From Bacteroidales bacterium (GTDB lineage: Bacteria; Bacteroidota; Bacteroidia; Bacteroidales; UBA932), in contig JAAZMM010000032.1 in NCBI GenBank assembly GCA_012798805.1, positions 1 to 33,192 of the forward strand: 33,192 bases of DNA, written 5' to 3'. A program made the translations under genes and the position numbers. Shown here one piece after another: positions 7,405-16,286 of this stretch. Under the pieces are notes generated by a model that searched no databases, was not told where the DNA came from, and saw only the letters and a list, made by a program, of their open reading frames with translations. Positions within the stretch are counted from its first letter, which is position 1. Every line of letters starts with the position of its first letter.

Positions 7405-8439
7405 ATGAAAAAACATATGAAAATCATCCGTATTTCACTAATTGCCTTTATGGCAATAGCTCTTGTTGGCTGTGGCGGATCGCAACAGAAACAGGAGGAA
7501 ACGACCCAGGAGCGCGTAGAACAGGTTGAGACCACCACTATTGGCAGGTCAACCATCCGGCGCGTAGTGGACTTTTCAACCACACTCATGGGGTATGAAA
7601 CAGTCAATATCTCTCCCTCGCTTACCGGTAAAATCGAGCATATCTATGTTGAAGTGGGCTCCAATGTGCAGAAGGGCTCAATGCTGGTGCGAATGGATCA
7701 GACCCAGCTCAACAACACAAAGCTTACCCACGCCAATCTGGCAGTGGAACTTCAGAGAATGGAGGCGCTCAAGGAGAGCGGTGCCATTTCCAAACAGGTT
7801 TATGACCAGACTAAACTCGGATATGATCAGACTGCAGAATCCCTGGCATTTCTGGAAAAGAATACCTTTGTCAGGGCACCTTTTGCAGGTGTGATTTCAG
7901 CACGAAACTATGAGGCAGGCGAACTCTACAGCGGGATGCCGATCCTCGTACTTACCCAGATAAATAGATTAAAGGCCTTGATAAATATTCCCGAGAGCTA
8001 TTTTCCTCTGGTAAAAAAAGGAATGAAAGTCGATATTAAATCGGACATCTACCCAGGAGAATCATTCTCGGGTACAATTGAGATAGTCTATCCTACCATC
8101 GATCCTGCAACTCACTCCTTTCAGTGCAAAGTAACGATTCCCAACGGCACTCTCAAACTTCGCCCCGGAATGTATGCACATACCTCACTTCCCCTCGGTC
8201 AATCTGAGGCCATAGTCGTACCTTATCAGACTATTCTCAAACTTGTGGGATCCAACGAACGCTATATTTATCTGGAGAAAGATGGCAAGGCTAAAAGGGT
8301 CTTCGTACAGACGGGTCAGCGTTTCGACGATATGATAGAGATCATCAGCGATGAAGTAAATGAAGGCGACCATCTGGTCTCAGTAGGTCAGGCCAAACTT
8401 GTTGATGGCGTCAAACTCAATGTAGTAAAGCAGAACTGA
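7405..8439 (+). CDS. RND efflux adaptor (membrane fusion protein), lipoprotein
   Basis: The 344-residue product has a lipoprotein signal peptide with lipobox LVGC (Cys near residue 23), so it is probably lipid-anchored in the inner membrane facing the periplasm. It has the HlyD/AcrA order: a biotinyl-lipoyl-like half (SPSLTGKIEHIYVEVGSNVQKGSMLVRMDQTQL), a short alpha-hairpin (about residues 110-145), the second lipoyl half (VRAPFAGVISARNYEAGELYSG), then beta-barrel and membrane-proximal domains. The hairpin is short, as in many Bacteroidota adaptors. It bridges the TolC-type channel and the RND pump encoded 4 bases downstream. Confidence 0.9.
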   Translation: MKKHMKIIRISLIAFMAIALVGCGGSQQKQEETTQERVEQVETTTIGRSTIRRVVDFSTTLMGYETVNISPSLTGKIEHIYVEVGSNVQKGSMLVRMDQTQLNNTKLTHANLAVELQRMEALKESGAISKQVYDQTKLGYDQTAESLAFLEKNTFVRAPFAGVISARNYEAGELYSGMPILVLTQINRLKALINIPESYFPLVKKGMKVDIKSDIYPGESFSGTIEIVYPTIDPATHSFQCKVTIPNGTLKLRPGMYAHTSLPLGQSEAIVVPYQTILKLVGSNERYIYLEKDGKAKRVFVQTGQRFDDMIEIISDEVNEGDHLVSVGQAKLVDGVKLNVVKQN

Positions 8440-8443
8440 GAAA

Positions 8444-11400
8444 ATGAGCATATATAAAACCGCGATTAACAGGCCGGTGACGACAGTACTTATCTTCACC
8501 GCCGTGATTATAATAGGACTCTTCTCCCTGAACAGGTTGCCTATCGACCAGTTCCCGGAGATTGACCCACCCTTCATTACGGTGATGACCACCTATCAGG
8601 GCGCCAGTGCGGGTGAGGTCGAGACCAACGTGACCAGAATCATTGAAAACAGCCTCAACTCGATTGACGGACTCAAAGAGATTACCTCCAGCTCAAGGGA
8701 CAATATTTCCATAGTATTCCTCGAGTTTGAATGGGGTACCAATCTTGACGAGGTCTCCAACGATGCGCGCTCTTATCTCGATATGATTCGGGATTACCTC
8801 CCTGAGGGCTCCTCTAACCCAATACTTTTCAAGCTCAATACCAGCATGATGCCGATAATTCAGTATTATGTGTTGGCGGAAGAGAGCTATCCGGGTCTTG
8901 AAAAGATACTCAATGATGAGGTAGTGACTATCCTGAACCGTGTTGATGGTATCGGTACCATAGGCATTTCCGGTGCCCCCAAACGCTATGTTTACGTGGA
9001 TATAGATCAGGCCAAGCTTGAGGCCTACGGTCTGCCTTTGGAACTTGTCGGCAGTGCCATCGCCTCCAACAACCTCAACCTGGCTTCCGGTACAGTCAAA
9101 ATGGAAAAAGAACAGTACCATATGCAGGTACGAAGCGAGTATGTTGAGAGTTCGGAAATCGGGGATATAGTGGTAACTACCATTATGGGAAAACCTATTT
9201 TTGTAAAGGATGTTGCCACTATCAGAGATACCATCAAGGACCTCACCCTTGATGAGAAGGTAAATGGTCAGGAGGCTGCCAGATTGGTGATTTCCAAAAA
9301 ATCGGGAGCCAATACGGTACAGGTTTGCAAGGATGTGCGCAAAGAGATTGAAAAGATCAAAAAGACTCTTCCTGCCGATATCGAAATGGGAGTTATTTAC
9401 GACTCCTCCGAAGAGATTCAGAACTCCATCAACTCCTTGAAGGAATCTATACTCTTTGCATTGCTTTTCGTGGTGCTTGTGGTCTTTTTCTTCCTCGGAA
9501 AATGGAGAGCTACATTCATTATCGCCGTCACGATCCCCATCTCGCTTATCGTATCATTTATATATTTGCTCTTTGTAGGCAGTTCTTTAAATATCATTTC
9601 ACTCAGTTCCCTGACGGTGGCCATCGGTATGGTGGTTGACGATGCCATAGTGGTGCTTGAAAACATATCCAAGCATATCGAAAGAGGCTCTTCACCTCGT
9701 GAAGCTGCAATTTATGCTACAAACGAGGTATGGATTGCCGTTATCGCCTCAACGCTTGTGATTGTGGCCGTATTTGTGCCTTTGACTATGTTAAGTGGTA
9801 TGGCCGGCATCATGTTTAAGGAGTTGGGCTGGATTGTAACCATAGCCATTTCGATTTCTGCGATTGTGGCCATTTCTCTGACTCCGATGCTCTGTTCCCA
9901 GATGCTTAAGGCCAACAAAATCAGGATTGACGAGAAGGGAAATGTTCATATCGTAAAGCCTAAGATCGACTGGTATGAAAAGTATATCGAAAGATTCCAC
10001 AATAAGGTAAGTGCCTGGTATGCAAATCTGCTGCGCTGGTGTCTTACCCACAAGAGACTTACAGTCCTCATTACATTCATCTTCTTTGTTGTTTCGCTTC
10101 TCCCTGCACTTACAGGCAGGATAGGCACTGACTTCATGCCCGAAAGCGATAATGGGCGAATTAGTGTAAGGGTTGAACTCCAGAGAGGCACACGTCTTGA
10201 AGAGACTCTCAAGACAGCACGTACTCTTGAGGCCAGATTTGGAGAGCTTGTTCCTGAAATTCAAATAATTTCCACTTCCGCAGGAAGTGACGAAGATGCC
10301 GGTATCGGGGCACTCTTTACCTCTACAACTAATAATAAGATCTCGATGACAGTGGTCTGCAACAAGAAATATGAGAGAGAAAGATCAATATTCGAGATAG
10401 CGGAGGTGCTGCGTGCAGAACTTGACAAATATCCCGAAATCATCGACTATCAGTGTGCAACGACTATCGGTATGGGAATGGGAGGCAACAGAGTAAGTGT
10501 GGAAGTCTATGGCTACGACTTTGATGACACAAATCTTTATGCAGAGGAGTTGCTTCAAGCTGTAAAGGCCAATGTCAAGGGAGCCCGTGACGTTAATGTC
10601 AGCCGTGATGAGGAGCGCCCCGAGCTCAAAATTACTGTGGATAAAGAGAAAATAGCATACCATGGACTCAATTCCGCTACCGTTTCCACATTTGTTCGCA
10701 ACCGGGTGAATGGTCTTTTAGCCGGATTTCTCAAGGAAGATGGTGACGAGTATGACATTGTAGTGCGTCTGAGGGAGGAGGATCGCAACTCGATCACTCT
10801 GATTGAAAATCTGACCATTCCCACAAATACCGGCCGCTCCATCAAACTAAAAGAGATAGCCGAGATTGAAGAATATTGGGCTCCGCCCACTATTGACAGA
10901 AAAAGCCGTCAGCGTTATCTGACAGTTTCAGTAACTCCATATAATGTCTCTTTGGGCGAACTCGCAGCACAAGTACAGGCAGAGGTTGATAAAATTTCCA
11001 CCCCAACCGGTGTGCAAGTACGGCTTGCAGGCGACTATGAAGATCAGCAAGAGACCTTCGCTGATATGTTTGAGCTGCTGATGTTGATTATTCTTCTGGT
11101 CTATATTGTAATGGCTTCGCAGTTTGAATCACTTTCCAAACCGACCATCATCATGATGTCAGTACCATTCGCCCTATCGGGTGTCATTTTGGCACTCTGG
11201 GTCACCGGTATCAATCTCGATATGATCGGTGCGCTTGGCTGTGTAATGCTTGTAGGTATCGTCGTCAAGAATGGTATTGTTCTTGTGGACTACATTAATT
11301 TGATGCGAGATCGCGGATATGAACTCAACGAGGCAATCGCCCTTTCCGGCGAGTCCCGACTCCGTCCTGTATTAATGACTGCGGTGACTACCCTCCTGGG

Positions 11401-11632
11401 TATGCTCCCTATGGCATTGAGTCAGGGTGAGGGTTCTGAGTTGTGGCGTCCGATGGGAATAGTAGTTATAGGAGGTCTGCTGATCTCCACTTTGATCACC
11501 ATGATCATCGTGCCTGTCGTATATGCGGTAATGTCGCGCCACGGAGAACGCAACAAAACGGAAAAGCTCCGCAAAGAGTTTGTGTTTATGGAAATGTCGT
11601 CTGATGATGAGACAACCTTAAAAACCAGTTGA
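8444..11632 (+). CDS. RND-family efflux pump, inner-membrane subunit (AcrB/HAE1-like)
   Basis: The 1062-residue proton-driven antiporter is of full length for the family. Visible hallmarks are the N-terminal NRPVTTVLIFTAVIIIGLFSL helix, two large periplasmic loops, the TM4 motif GMVVDDAIVVLENI with the proton-relay aspartates at about 399-400, and the TM10 motif GIVVKNGIVLVDYIN with the relay lysine at about 942. These residues place it with hydrophobe/amphiphile exporters rather than CusA-type metal pumps. The cargo is unknown; bile salts, detergents or antibiotics are usual for this group. The stop overlaps the region just before the PG0541-like gene. Confidence 0.95.
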   Translation: MSIYKTAINRPVTTVLIFTAVIIIGLFSLNRLPIDQFPEIDPPFITVMTTYQGASAGEVETNVTRIIENSLNSIDGLKEITSSSRDNISIVFLEFEWGTNLDEVSNDARSYLDMIRDYLPEGSSNPILFKLNTSMMPIIQYYVLAEESYPGLEKILNDEVVTILNRVDGIGTIGISGAPKRYVYVDIDQAKLEAYGLPLELVGSAIASNNLNLASGTVKMEKEQYHMQVRSEYVESSEIGDIVVTTIMGKPIFVKDVATIRDTIKDLTLDEKVNGQEAARLVISKKSGANTVQVCKDVRKEIEKIKKTLPADIEMGVIYDSSEEIQNSINSLKESILFALLFVVLVVFFFLGKWRATFIIAVTIPISLIVSFIYLLFVGSSLNIISLSSLTVAIGMVVDDAIVVLENISKHIERGSSPREAAIYATNEVWIAVIASTLVIVAVFVPLTMLSGMAGIMFKELGWIVTIAISISAIVAISLTPMLCSQMLKANKIRIDEKGNVHIVKPKIDWYEKYIERFHNKVSAWYANLLRWCLTHKRLTVLITFIFFVVSLLPALTGRIGTDFMPESDNGRISVRVELQRGTRLEETLKTARTLEARFGELVPEIQIISTSAGSDEDAGIGALFTSTTNNKISMTVVCNKKYERERSIFEIAEVLRAELDKYPEIIDYQCATTIGMGMGGNRVSVEVYGYDFDDTNLYAEELLQAVKANVKGARDVNVSRDEERPELKITVDKEKIAYHGLNSATVSTFVRNRVNGLLAGFLKEDGDEYDIVVRLREEDRNSITLIENLTIPTNTGRSIKLKEIAEIEEYWAPPTIDRKSRQRYLTVSVTPYNVSLGELAAQVQAEVDKISTPTGVQVRLAGDYEDQQETFADMFELLMLIILLVYIVMASQFESLSKPTIIMMSVPFALSGVILALWVTGINLDMIGALGCVMLVGIVVKNGIVLVDYINLMRDRGYELNEAIALSGESRLRPVLMTAVTTLLGMLPMALSQGEGSELWRPMGIVVIGGLLISTLITMIIVPVVYAVMSRHGERNKTEKLRKEFVFMEMSSDDETTLKTS

Positions 11633-11637
11633 CAGAT

Positions 11638-11931
11638 ATGAAATGTGTTTTTATTATATTCAACCAGATCAACACGGCACGTGTTGAATATATGCTTGAC
11701 CAACTCAAGATAAGGGGATTTACATTTTTCGAAGAGGTTCAGGGACGAGGTACTTACGGTGGGGAACCCCGCCGTGGCACCCACACCTGGCCGGAAATGA
11801 ATTCTGCCGTCATGACTGTTGTGGAGGATGATCGTGTAGAGGAACTCCTTCTTACCGTCAAAAAACTTGATAATCGCAACAAAGATATCGGGGTGCGTGC
11901 TTTCGTCTGGAATGTCGAGCAGACCGTATAG
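11638..11931 (+). CDS. PG0541-like transporter-associated protein (PII-like fold)
   Basis: The small soluble product of 97 residues begins MKCVFIIFNQINTARVEYML. The pattern of a beta strand, a helix starting after the first strand, a glycine-rich GRGTYGGEPRRGTH loop and a second beta-alpha-beta unit suggests a ferredoxin/PII-like fold. It resembles the P. gingivalis PG0541-type proteins encoded next to RND pumps; the match is from memory of the family and not tested here. A TTG at 11629 is in frame, but the ATG at 11638 is more likely, 5 bases after the pump stop. A role in sensing or modulating the pump is an inference from position. Confidence 0.75.
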   Translation: MKCVFIIFNQINTARVEYMLDQLKIRGFTFFEEVQGRGTYGGEPRRGTHTWPEMNSAVMTVVEDDRVEELLLTVKKLDNRNKDIGVRAFVWNVEQTV

Positions 11932-12010
11932 TTTTAAAAAAAATGACTAACTTAGCGTTTTGTAAATATTTTTAATTAGTAATTTATAAACATTTTTAAA
12001 TATAAATTTT

Positions 12011-12331
12011 ATGGCATTAGCAGTAAAAGATTCCAATTTTCAGGAAATCGTAATGGCTTCAGATAAACCTGTAGTGGTAGATTTCTGGGCACCCTGGTGC
12101 GGCCCCTGTCAGATGATATCCCCCATCATCGAGGAAATGGCCGTTAAGTATGAGGGTAAAGTGGTAATTTCCAAGTGTAATGTTGACGAAAATAGCGTGA
12201 TTCCCATGAAGTATCGCGTTATGAATATTCCTACAATCCTTTTCTTCAAAAATGGAGAGGTGGTTGACAAGGTTGTCGGTGCTGTACCTAAAAAAGATCT
12301 TGACAACAAGATTGCTTCATTACTAGAATAA
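12011..12331 (+). CDS. trxA: Thioredoxin
   Basis: The 106-residue single-domain cytoplasmic protein has the active site WCGPC at residues 29-33 in the context VVDFWAPWCGPCQMISPII, and the conserved cis-proline region MNIPTILFFKNGEVVDKVVGA. Length and motifs are those of standard thioredoxin, which reduces disulfides in ribonucleotide reductase, peroxiredoxins and others using thioredoxin reductase. There is no signal peptide. An AT-rich gap of 79 bases separates it from the efflux operon and holds no clear consensus promoter, although a promoter there is likely. The next gene starts 6 bases after the stop. Confidence 0.95.
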   Translation: MALAVKDSNFQEIVMASDKPVVVDFWAPWCGPCQMISPIIEEMAVKYEGKVVISKCNVDENSVIPMKYRVMNIPTILFFKNGEVVDKVVGAVPKKDLDNKIASLLE

Positions 12332-12337
12332 TATATT

Positions 12338-12952
12338 ATGAAACGTTTATCAATTTTTCTTGCAGTCCTGCTATTTTGCTTTGCAGGCACCACAGTGAAT
12401 GCTCAAGGCCTGATTTTTAAAGGAGGTATCAATTATACGAATGTTGACCTTAAGGGCAAGGGCTTTGATTTTAGAGATGGTACCGGATGGCATTTCGGTG
12501 CAGGTTTCCAGACAGGCAGCGTGATGGGTTTTTCCCTTCAGCCCGAGCTTCTTTACAGTGTTCAGGGTGTTAAGCTTGTTGATGTTGCGGGAACTGTTGA
12601 GGTTACAAAAAAGTCTTCATATCTTGAGCTTCCGGTCAATATCCAGTGGGGTATTGATTTGATTGCTGCCAAACCCTTCGTCATGCTTACTCCCAAGGTT
12701 TCATACAACCTTAAGAACTGGGCAAACAGACAATCAAATAATTCTCTTTGGGATCAGGTTATACAGGAAAAAACTCATCTGGACTTTGGTATTGGAGTTG
12801 GTGCGGGTCTGAATATATGGAAACTTCAGATCACGGCAAAGTATGAGTGGAGTTTCGGTCATGTTAGTGATCTTGAGGAATACCTTGATCAAGCCAAGGA
12901 GGCGCGTAAGACCATCGGTAATCTCCAGGTTTCGGTAGGTTTTCGTTTTTAA
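12338..12952 (+). CDS. Outer-membrane beta-barrel protein (PorT-like)
   Basis: The 204-residue product has a clear signal peptide (MKRLSIFLAVLLFCFAGTTVNAQG, cleavage after AQ or NA). The rest alternates polar and hydrophobic residues as in small beta barrels. Landmarks are GLIFKGGINYTNVD, GWHFGAGFQTG, LQPELLYSVQGVKL and the C-terminal NLQVSVGFRF, whose final aromatic residue is typical of BAM substrates. It belongs to the PorT / outer-membrane beta-barrel families common in Bacteroidota. Function is unknown. It sits between trxA and the prenyl synthase gene, and the latter begins in the same reading frame just beyond its stop. Confidence 0.8.
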   Translation: MKRLSIFLAVLLFCFAGTTVNAQGLIFKGGINYTNVDLKGKGFDFRDGTGWHFGAGFQTGSVMGFSLQPELLYSVQGVKLVDVAGTVEVTKKSSYLELPVNIQWGIDLIAAKPFVMLTPKVSYNLKNWANRQSNNSLWDQVIQEKTHLDFGIGVGAGLNIWKLQITAKYEWSFGHVSDLEEYLDQAKEARKTIGNLQVSVGFRF

Positions 12953-12964
12953 GCCCTAATAGCA

Positions 12965-13957
12965 TTGTATAGGAGGGCCAAAGAGTATTTGGGAAGTGAC
13001 TGGCTCGCTTTCCAGGAGATGTTTAGGGAGAGTATTCATTCTGATGTGCTTTTGATCAATCAGGTTAATGCCTATCTGCTTGAGCACTCCGGTAAACAAC
13101 TCAGGCCCCTTCTTGCTTTACTCGCCGGAAGAGCAATCTCAGGTGTTTGTAATGACCGTGTGGTTCGTTGTGCAGTAGCGTCGGAGCTCTTGCATACAGC
13201 CTCCTTGCTTCACGATGATGTGGCTGATGACTCCCCAATAAGACGCGGTTCTCCAACGGTTATGGCGCTCTATTCGCCTTCGGTCTCCGTGCTTATAGGG
13301 GATTTTTGGCTTTCCAGAGGTATAGACCTCATACTTATGAAGTGTGACAATCAGGTTATCGGTTATTATGCCCGCTGTCTTGCCGATCTGGTGGAAGGGG
13401 AGATGCTGCAGTTGGAGAAAGCAGGTTCGCTGGACACCACCATGGAGGATTATCGTACTATAATATACTGCAAGACTGCCTCTCTGTTTAAGGCCGCGAT
13501 GATGACAGCTGCCCACTCTGCCGGTGCTTCCGCCGAGCAGATGCAAGCAATAGAATCCTATTCTTTTCATCTGGGAATGGCATTTCAGATGATGGATGAT
13601 ATCTTTGATTATTCTCCGCAGCTCAATACCGGTAAGCCGGTGGGAGTGGACATAGTTGAGAAAAAGCTTACTCTTCCTTTTTTGGGTTTTTTGCATAATG
13701 CTCCCCGGGATGTTTCCTCCGGGTTTGTGGAGCGTCTTAGAAAGTTTGATATGAATTCCTGTAAAGAAGAGGAGAAGAAATTAATTTCAAGTGAAGCCCT
13801 ATCTCTTGTTGAGCGCTATAAAGGCCTTGAATATGCTCAAGAATGTCTTGACCGGGAGATAGGGAAGGCATTGGAATCATTGTCAGAATTCAATGATTCA
13901 CCAGTCTGGGAACATCTGGTTGCACTTGCACAACATATGTCAGTCAGAAAGCGTTGA
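12965..13957 (+). CDS. Polyprenyl diphosphate synthase (long-chain class)
   Basis: The 330-residue all-helical trans-prenyltransferase condenses isopentenyl diphosphate onto an allylic primer. The two aspartate-rich motifs are present: HDDVADDSPIRRG (DDxxD at residues 84-88) and MMDDIFDY (211-215); GKQLRPLL provides the substrate-binding Lys/Arg. The residue five before the first motif is Ala, which fits a long product. In a Bacteroidales cell the likely use is the menaquinone side chain (an inference). The start is TTG at 12965: no ATG lies between the previous in-frame stop and Met19, and Met19 would remove part of the first helix. MntP starts 10 bases after the stop. Confidence 0.9.
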   Translation: MYRRAKEYLGSDWLAFQEMFRESIHSDVLLINQVNAYLLEHSGKQLRPLLALLAGRAISGVCNDRVVRCAVASELLHTASLLHDDVADDSPIRRGSPTVMALYSPSVSVLIGDFWLSRGIDLILMKCDNQVIGYYARCLADLVEGEMLQLEKAGSLDTTMEDYRTIIYCKTASLFKAAMMTAAHSAGASAEQMQAIESYSFHLGMAFQMMDDIFDYSPQLNTGKPVGVDIVEKKLTLPFLGFLHNAPRDVSSGFVERLRKFDMNSCKEEEKKLISSEALSLVERYKGLEYAQECLDREIGKALESLSEFNDSPVWEHLVALAQHMSVRKR

Positions 13958-13967
13958 TATCGGGTTT

Positions 13968-14525
13968 ATGACTTTTTTAGAGCTTTTTATCATTGCAGTT
14001 GCCCTTTCGATGGATGCCTTTGCCGTTTCGGTTGCCAAGGGGCTTTCCGTGGAGCGCCTCCGCCCACGAAATATAGTCAGTGTTGCGCTTTGGTTCGGTG
14101 GGTTCCAGGGTTTGATGCCGGTAATCGGTTTCTATCTCGGGGTGAGTTTTGCTTCGTTTGTGGATCATGTTGACCACTGGATAGCTTTTGTGCTGTTGGC
14201 ACTGATAGGTATCAATATGATTAGAGGGGCTTTTTCCAAGAAAGAGGATAAGATTAGTGCGGATTTCTCTTTCAGGACAATGCTGATGATGGCGATAGCT
14301 ACAAGCATTGATGCTTTTGCGGTTGGAGTTTCGTTTTCATTTTTCAATGCAAATATATGGACGGCGGCATTGCTTATTGCCTTAACGACTGCACTTTTTT
14401 CCGCCATCGGCATCTATGTCGGCAACATTTTTGGAGGTCGCTTCAGGTCTGTCGCTGAGTTTGCCGGAGGTTTTATCCTATTACTTGTGGGTATAAAAAT
14501 ACTTATTGAACATATCTGGATATGA
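13968..14525 (+). CDS. mntP: Manganese efflux pump MntP
   Basis: The 185-residue membrane protein has six hydrophobic helices in two related halves. Each half carries the family signature: ALSMDAFAVSVAKG near residue 13 and ATSIDAFAVGVSFSF near residue 107, whose aspartates are needed for Mn2+ export in characterised MntP. HWIAFVLLALIGINMI and the C-terminal GGFILLLVGIKILIEH also match E. coli MntP, which is of similar length. The frame is open further upstream, but ATG 13968 gives a family-like start and avoids overlap with the prenyl synthase gene. Its stop overlaps the start of the next gene as ATGA, so the two are translationally coupled. No yybP-ykoY element is seen. Confidence 0.92.
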   Translation: MTFLELFIIAVALSMDAFAVSVAKGLSVERLRPRNIVSVALWFGGFQGLMPVIGFYLGVSFASFVDHVDHWIAFVLLALIGINMIRGAFSKKEDKISADFSFRTMLMMAIATSIDAFAVGVSFSFFNANIWTAALLIALTTALFSAIGIYVGNIFGGRFRSVAEFAGGFILLLVGIKILIEHIWI

Positions 14526-15538
14526 ATGTGAGTCATGATATTAAAATTTTCACTCCTGCGAGTGGCGGAGCAGAGCTTCAGATAATGATTTGTGCTTTAT
14601 CTGTGGAAAGTGCACTTAAGGTTGCTGCAGACTCTATTCCGGAAGGGTTCCGTTTAGTCGCAGGTCGTCTCTTTTTGGATGATGATACTGTCGTGCCCTC
14701 TCTGAGTAAACCCTTTAATGCGATATCGGTTGTAAGACAGAAGCCTCTTGGCGATCATCCCGTTTCACTTTGGATATGGGCATCAGAAGAGAGTTTTTCC
14801 AGTGATACTCTGTTATGGAGTGCTAATCTTGTCTCCGATAAAGAGGATATATATGATCAGACCTATGAGATTTTGTGCAACTACCAGCAGTTTCTAATTT
14901 CTCAAGGGATGAATATAACCGATAACTGTGTGCGTACCTGGTTTTTTGTCGATGATATCGATTATAAATATGCCGATTTTGTCAGGGCCAGAAGAGAATA
15001 TTTTGACTCTATCGGTTTGCGCAGTGATACTCGTTATATAGCAAGTACCGGGATTTTCGGAGTTCCCGGCAAAAGAGATGTCACAGGAGGTGATGTAATG
15101 CTGGATGCCCTGGCTCTCAAAGACCCTGAAAAGTGCACGATAACCTATCTGCACGCTTATTCACATCTCTCTCCCACCTCACTATATGGAGTTACTTTCG
15201 AAAGAGGCGCGGTCGTGGAGTATGATGACCGCAGCCATGTTTTCATTTCAGGCACAGCGAGTATAGATGCCCGTGGGGAGGTGGTTCATGTAGGTGATGT
15301 GGGGAAACAATGCGACAGGATGATGGAAAATGTCTCCGTCTTGCTCTCCGAGGCGAATGCCTCTATGGAGGATGTGCAGATGGCTATAGTCTATCTTAGA
15401 AATAGTGAAGATCTCGGTATAGTCAAACAACGACTTTCGGAGACTCTCCGCGATATACCTCACAATTATCTTTTAGCTCCTGTTTGCCGTCCCGAATGGC
15501 TTGTAGAGATCGAGTGCATGGCGACTATTTCATTATAG
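14522..15538 (+). CDS. RidA-superfamily protein resembling FkbO/Hyg5 chorismatases
   Basis: The 338-residue protein appears to consist of two RidA (YjgF)-like halves. The second half has SLYGVTFERGAVVEYDDRSHVFISGTASID, GDVGKQCDRMMENVSVLLSEAN and the terminal CRPEWLVEIE (Cys322, Arg323, Glu329, Glu331). The same landmarks (mid-protein R-W-F/N-F-D-I region, FISGTASV, GDxxKQCxxxxENI, CRxxLLVEIE) occur in Hyg5-type chorismatases of about 340 residues, which split chorismate into hydroxybenzoate or dihydrobenzoate products. Length and order agree, so chorismate chemistry is plausible but unproven; a plain Rid-family hydrolase is the alternative. It is coupled to mntP by an ATGA overlap and overlaps trmB by 14 bases at the 3' end. 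Confidence 0.7.
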   Translation: MNVSHDIKIFTPASGGAELQIMICALSVESALKVAADSIPEGFRLVAGRLFLDDDTVVPSLSKPFNAISVVRQKPLGDHPVSLWIWASEESFSSDTLLWSANLVSDKEDIYDQTYEILCNYQQFLISQGMNITDNCVRTWFFVDDIDYKYADFVRARREYFDSIGLRSDTRYIASTGIFGVPGKRDVTGGDVMLDALALKDPEKCTITYLHAYSHLSPTSLYGVTFERGAVVEYDDRSHVFISGTASIDARGEVVHVGDVGKQCDRMMENVSVLLSEANASMEDVQMAIVYLRNSEDLGIVKQRLSETLRDIPHNYLLAPVCRPEWLVEIECMATISL

Positions 15539-16274
15539 TAATTGTCTTGTAGGGTTGGAGATAGGGTGTTTGGTCCCATTCCGGGGAGATAAGCTCTTGC
15601 TGATTATCAATCCTGAATGCCATATAGTTGATGGGGATATCCCGCATCAGAAAATGCGACTCGTAGAAGGTCTGTATGGCAGTTGTTTCTTCAGGAACAG
15701 CCTCGGGCGAGCCGTAAATATCTTCGCAGTGATTTATAACTTCAAGTGAATTTACCGCAGCCACTTCCATTGTATAGAAATATAGTAGTCTGCTGTCGGT
15801 CTTGAGATGGACCACTCCATCTTTTTTTAGGATATTGCGGTATCTGCCAAGAAAAAGGGGATGAGTCAGACGTTTTTTCGGTTTAGCCTCCTGAGGGTCG
15901 GCAAATGTTATCCAAATCTCCGCCACTTCGCCCTTAGCAAAGAGGGATTCTATAAATTCTATTCTTGTGCGTAGAAATGCTACATTTTCAAGCCGGTGTT
16001 CATCAGCATATTTGGCTCCTTTCCATAAGCGCGCTCCCTTTATATCCATACCTATGAAATTGCGGTCAGGATACCTTTCCGAGAGTGCTATGGTATATTC
16101 CCCTTTGCCACAACCAAGCTCAAGCACTATAGGATTGTCATTTCCAAAGACTTCACGATGCCATTTCCCTTTTAGGGGATGATCACATCTCAACACCTCT
16201 TCCAGACGAGGCTGGATAAGGCATTTGAATTTCTCATTTTCCTTGAATTTCTGCAATTTGTTTTTTTTGCTCAT
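15525..16274 (-). CDS. trmB: tRNA (guanine-N7)-methyltransferase
   Basis: The 249-residue SAM-dependent methyltransferase makes m7G46 in the tRNA variable loop. The SAM site is VLELGCGKGEYTIAL (about residues 50-64) followed by FIGMDIKGARLWKGAK. The family-specific WITFADPQEAKPKKRL at about 121-135 corresponds to the FPDPWPKKRHxKRR catalytic/tRNA-binding region. A basic N-terminus MSKKNKLQKF is typical. It is the last gene of a six-gene minus-strand cluster, 12 bases after the gldH-like stop. Its last 14 bases overlap the convergent RidA-like gene. Confidence 0.93.
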   Translation of the reverse strand: MSKKNKLQKFKENEKFKCLIQPRLEEVLRCDHPLKGKWHREVFGNDNPIVLELGCGKGEYTIALSERYPDRNFIGMDIKGARLWKGAKYADEHRLENVAFLRTRIEFIESLFAKGEVAEIWITFADPQEAKPKKRLTHPLFLGRYRNILKKDGVVHLKTDSRLLYFYTMEVAAVNSLEVINHCEDIYGSPEAVPEETTAIQTFYESHFLMRDIPINYMAFRIDNQQELISPEWDQTPYLQPYKTITIMK

Positions 16275-16286
16275 ATTTCTCAGGAT

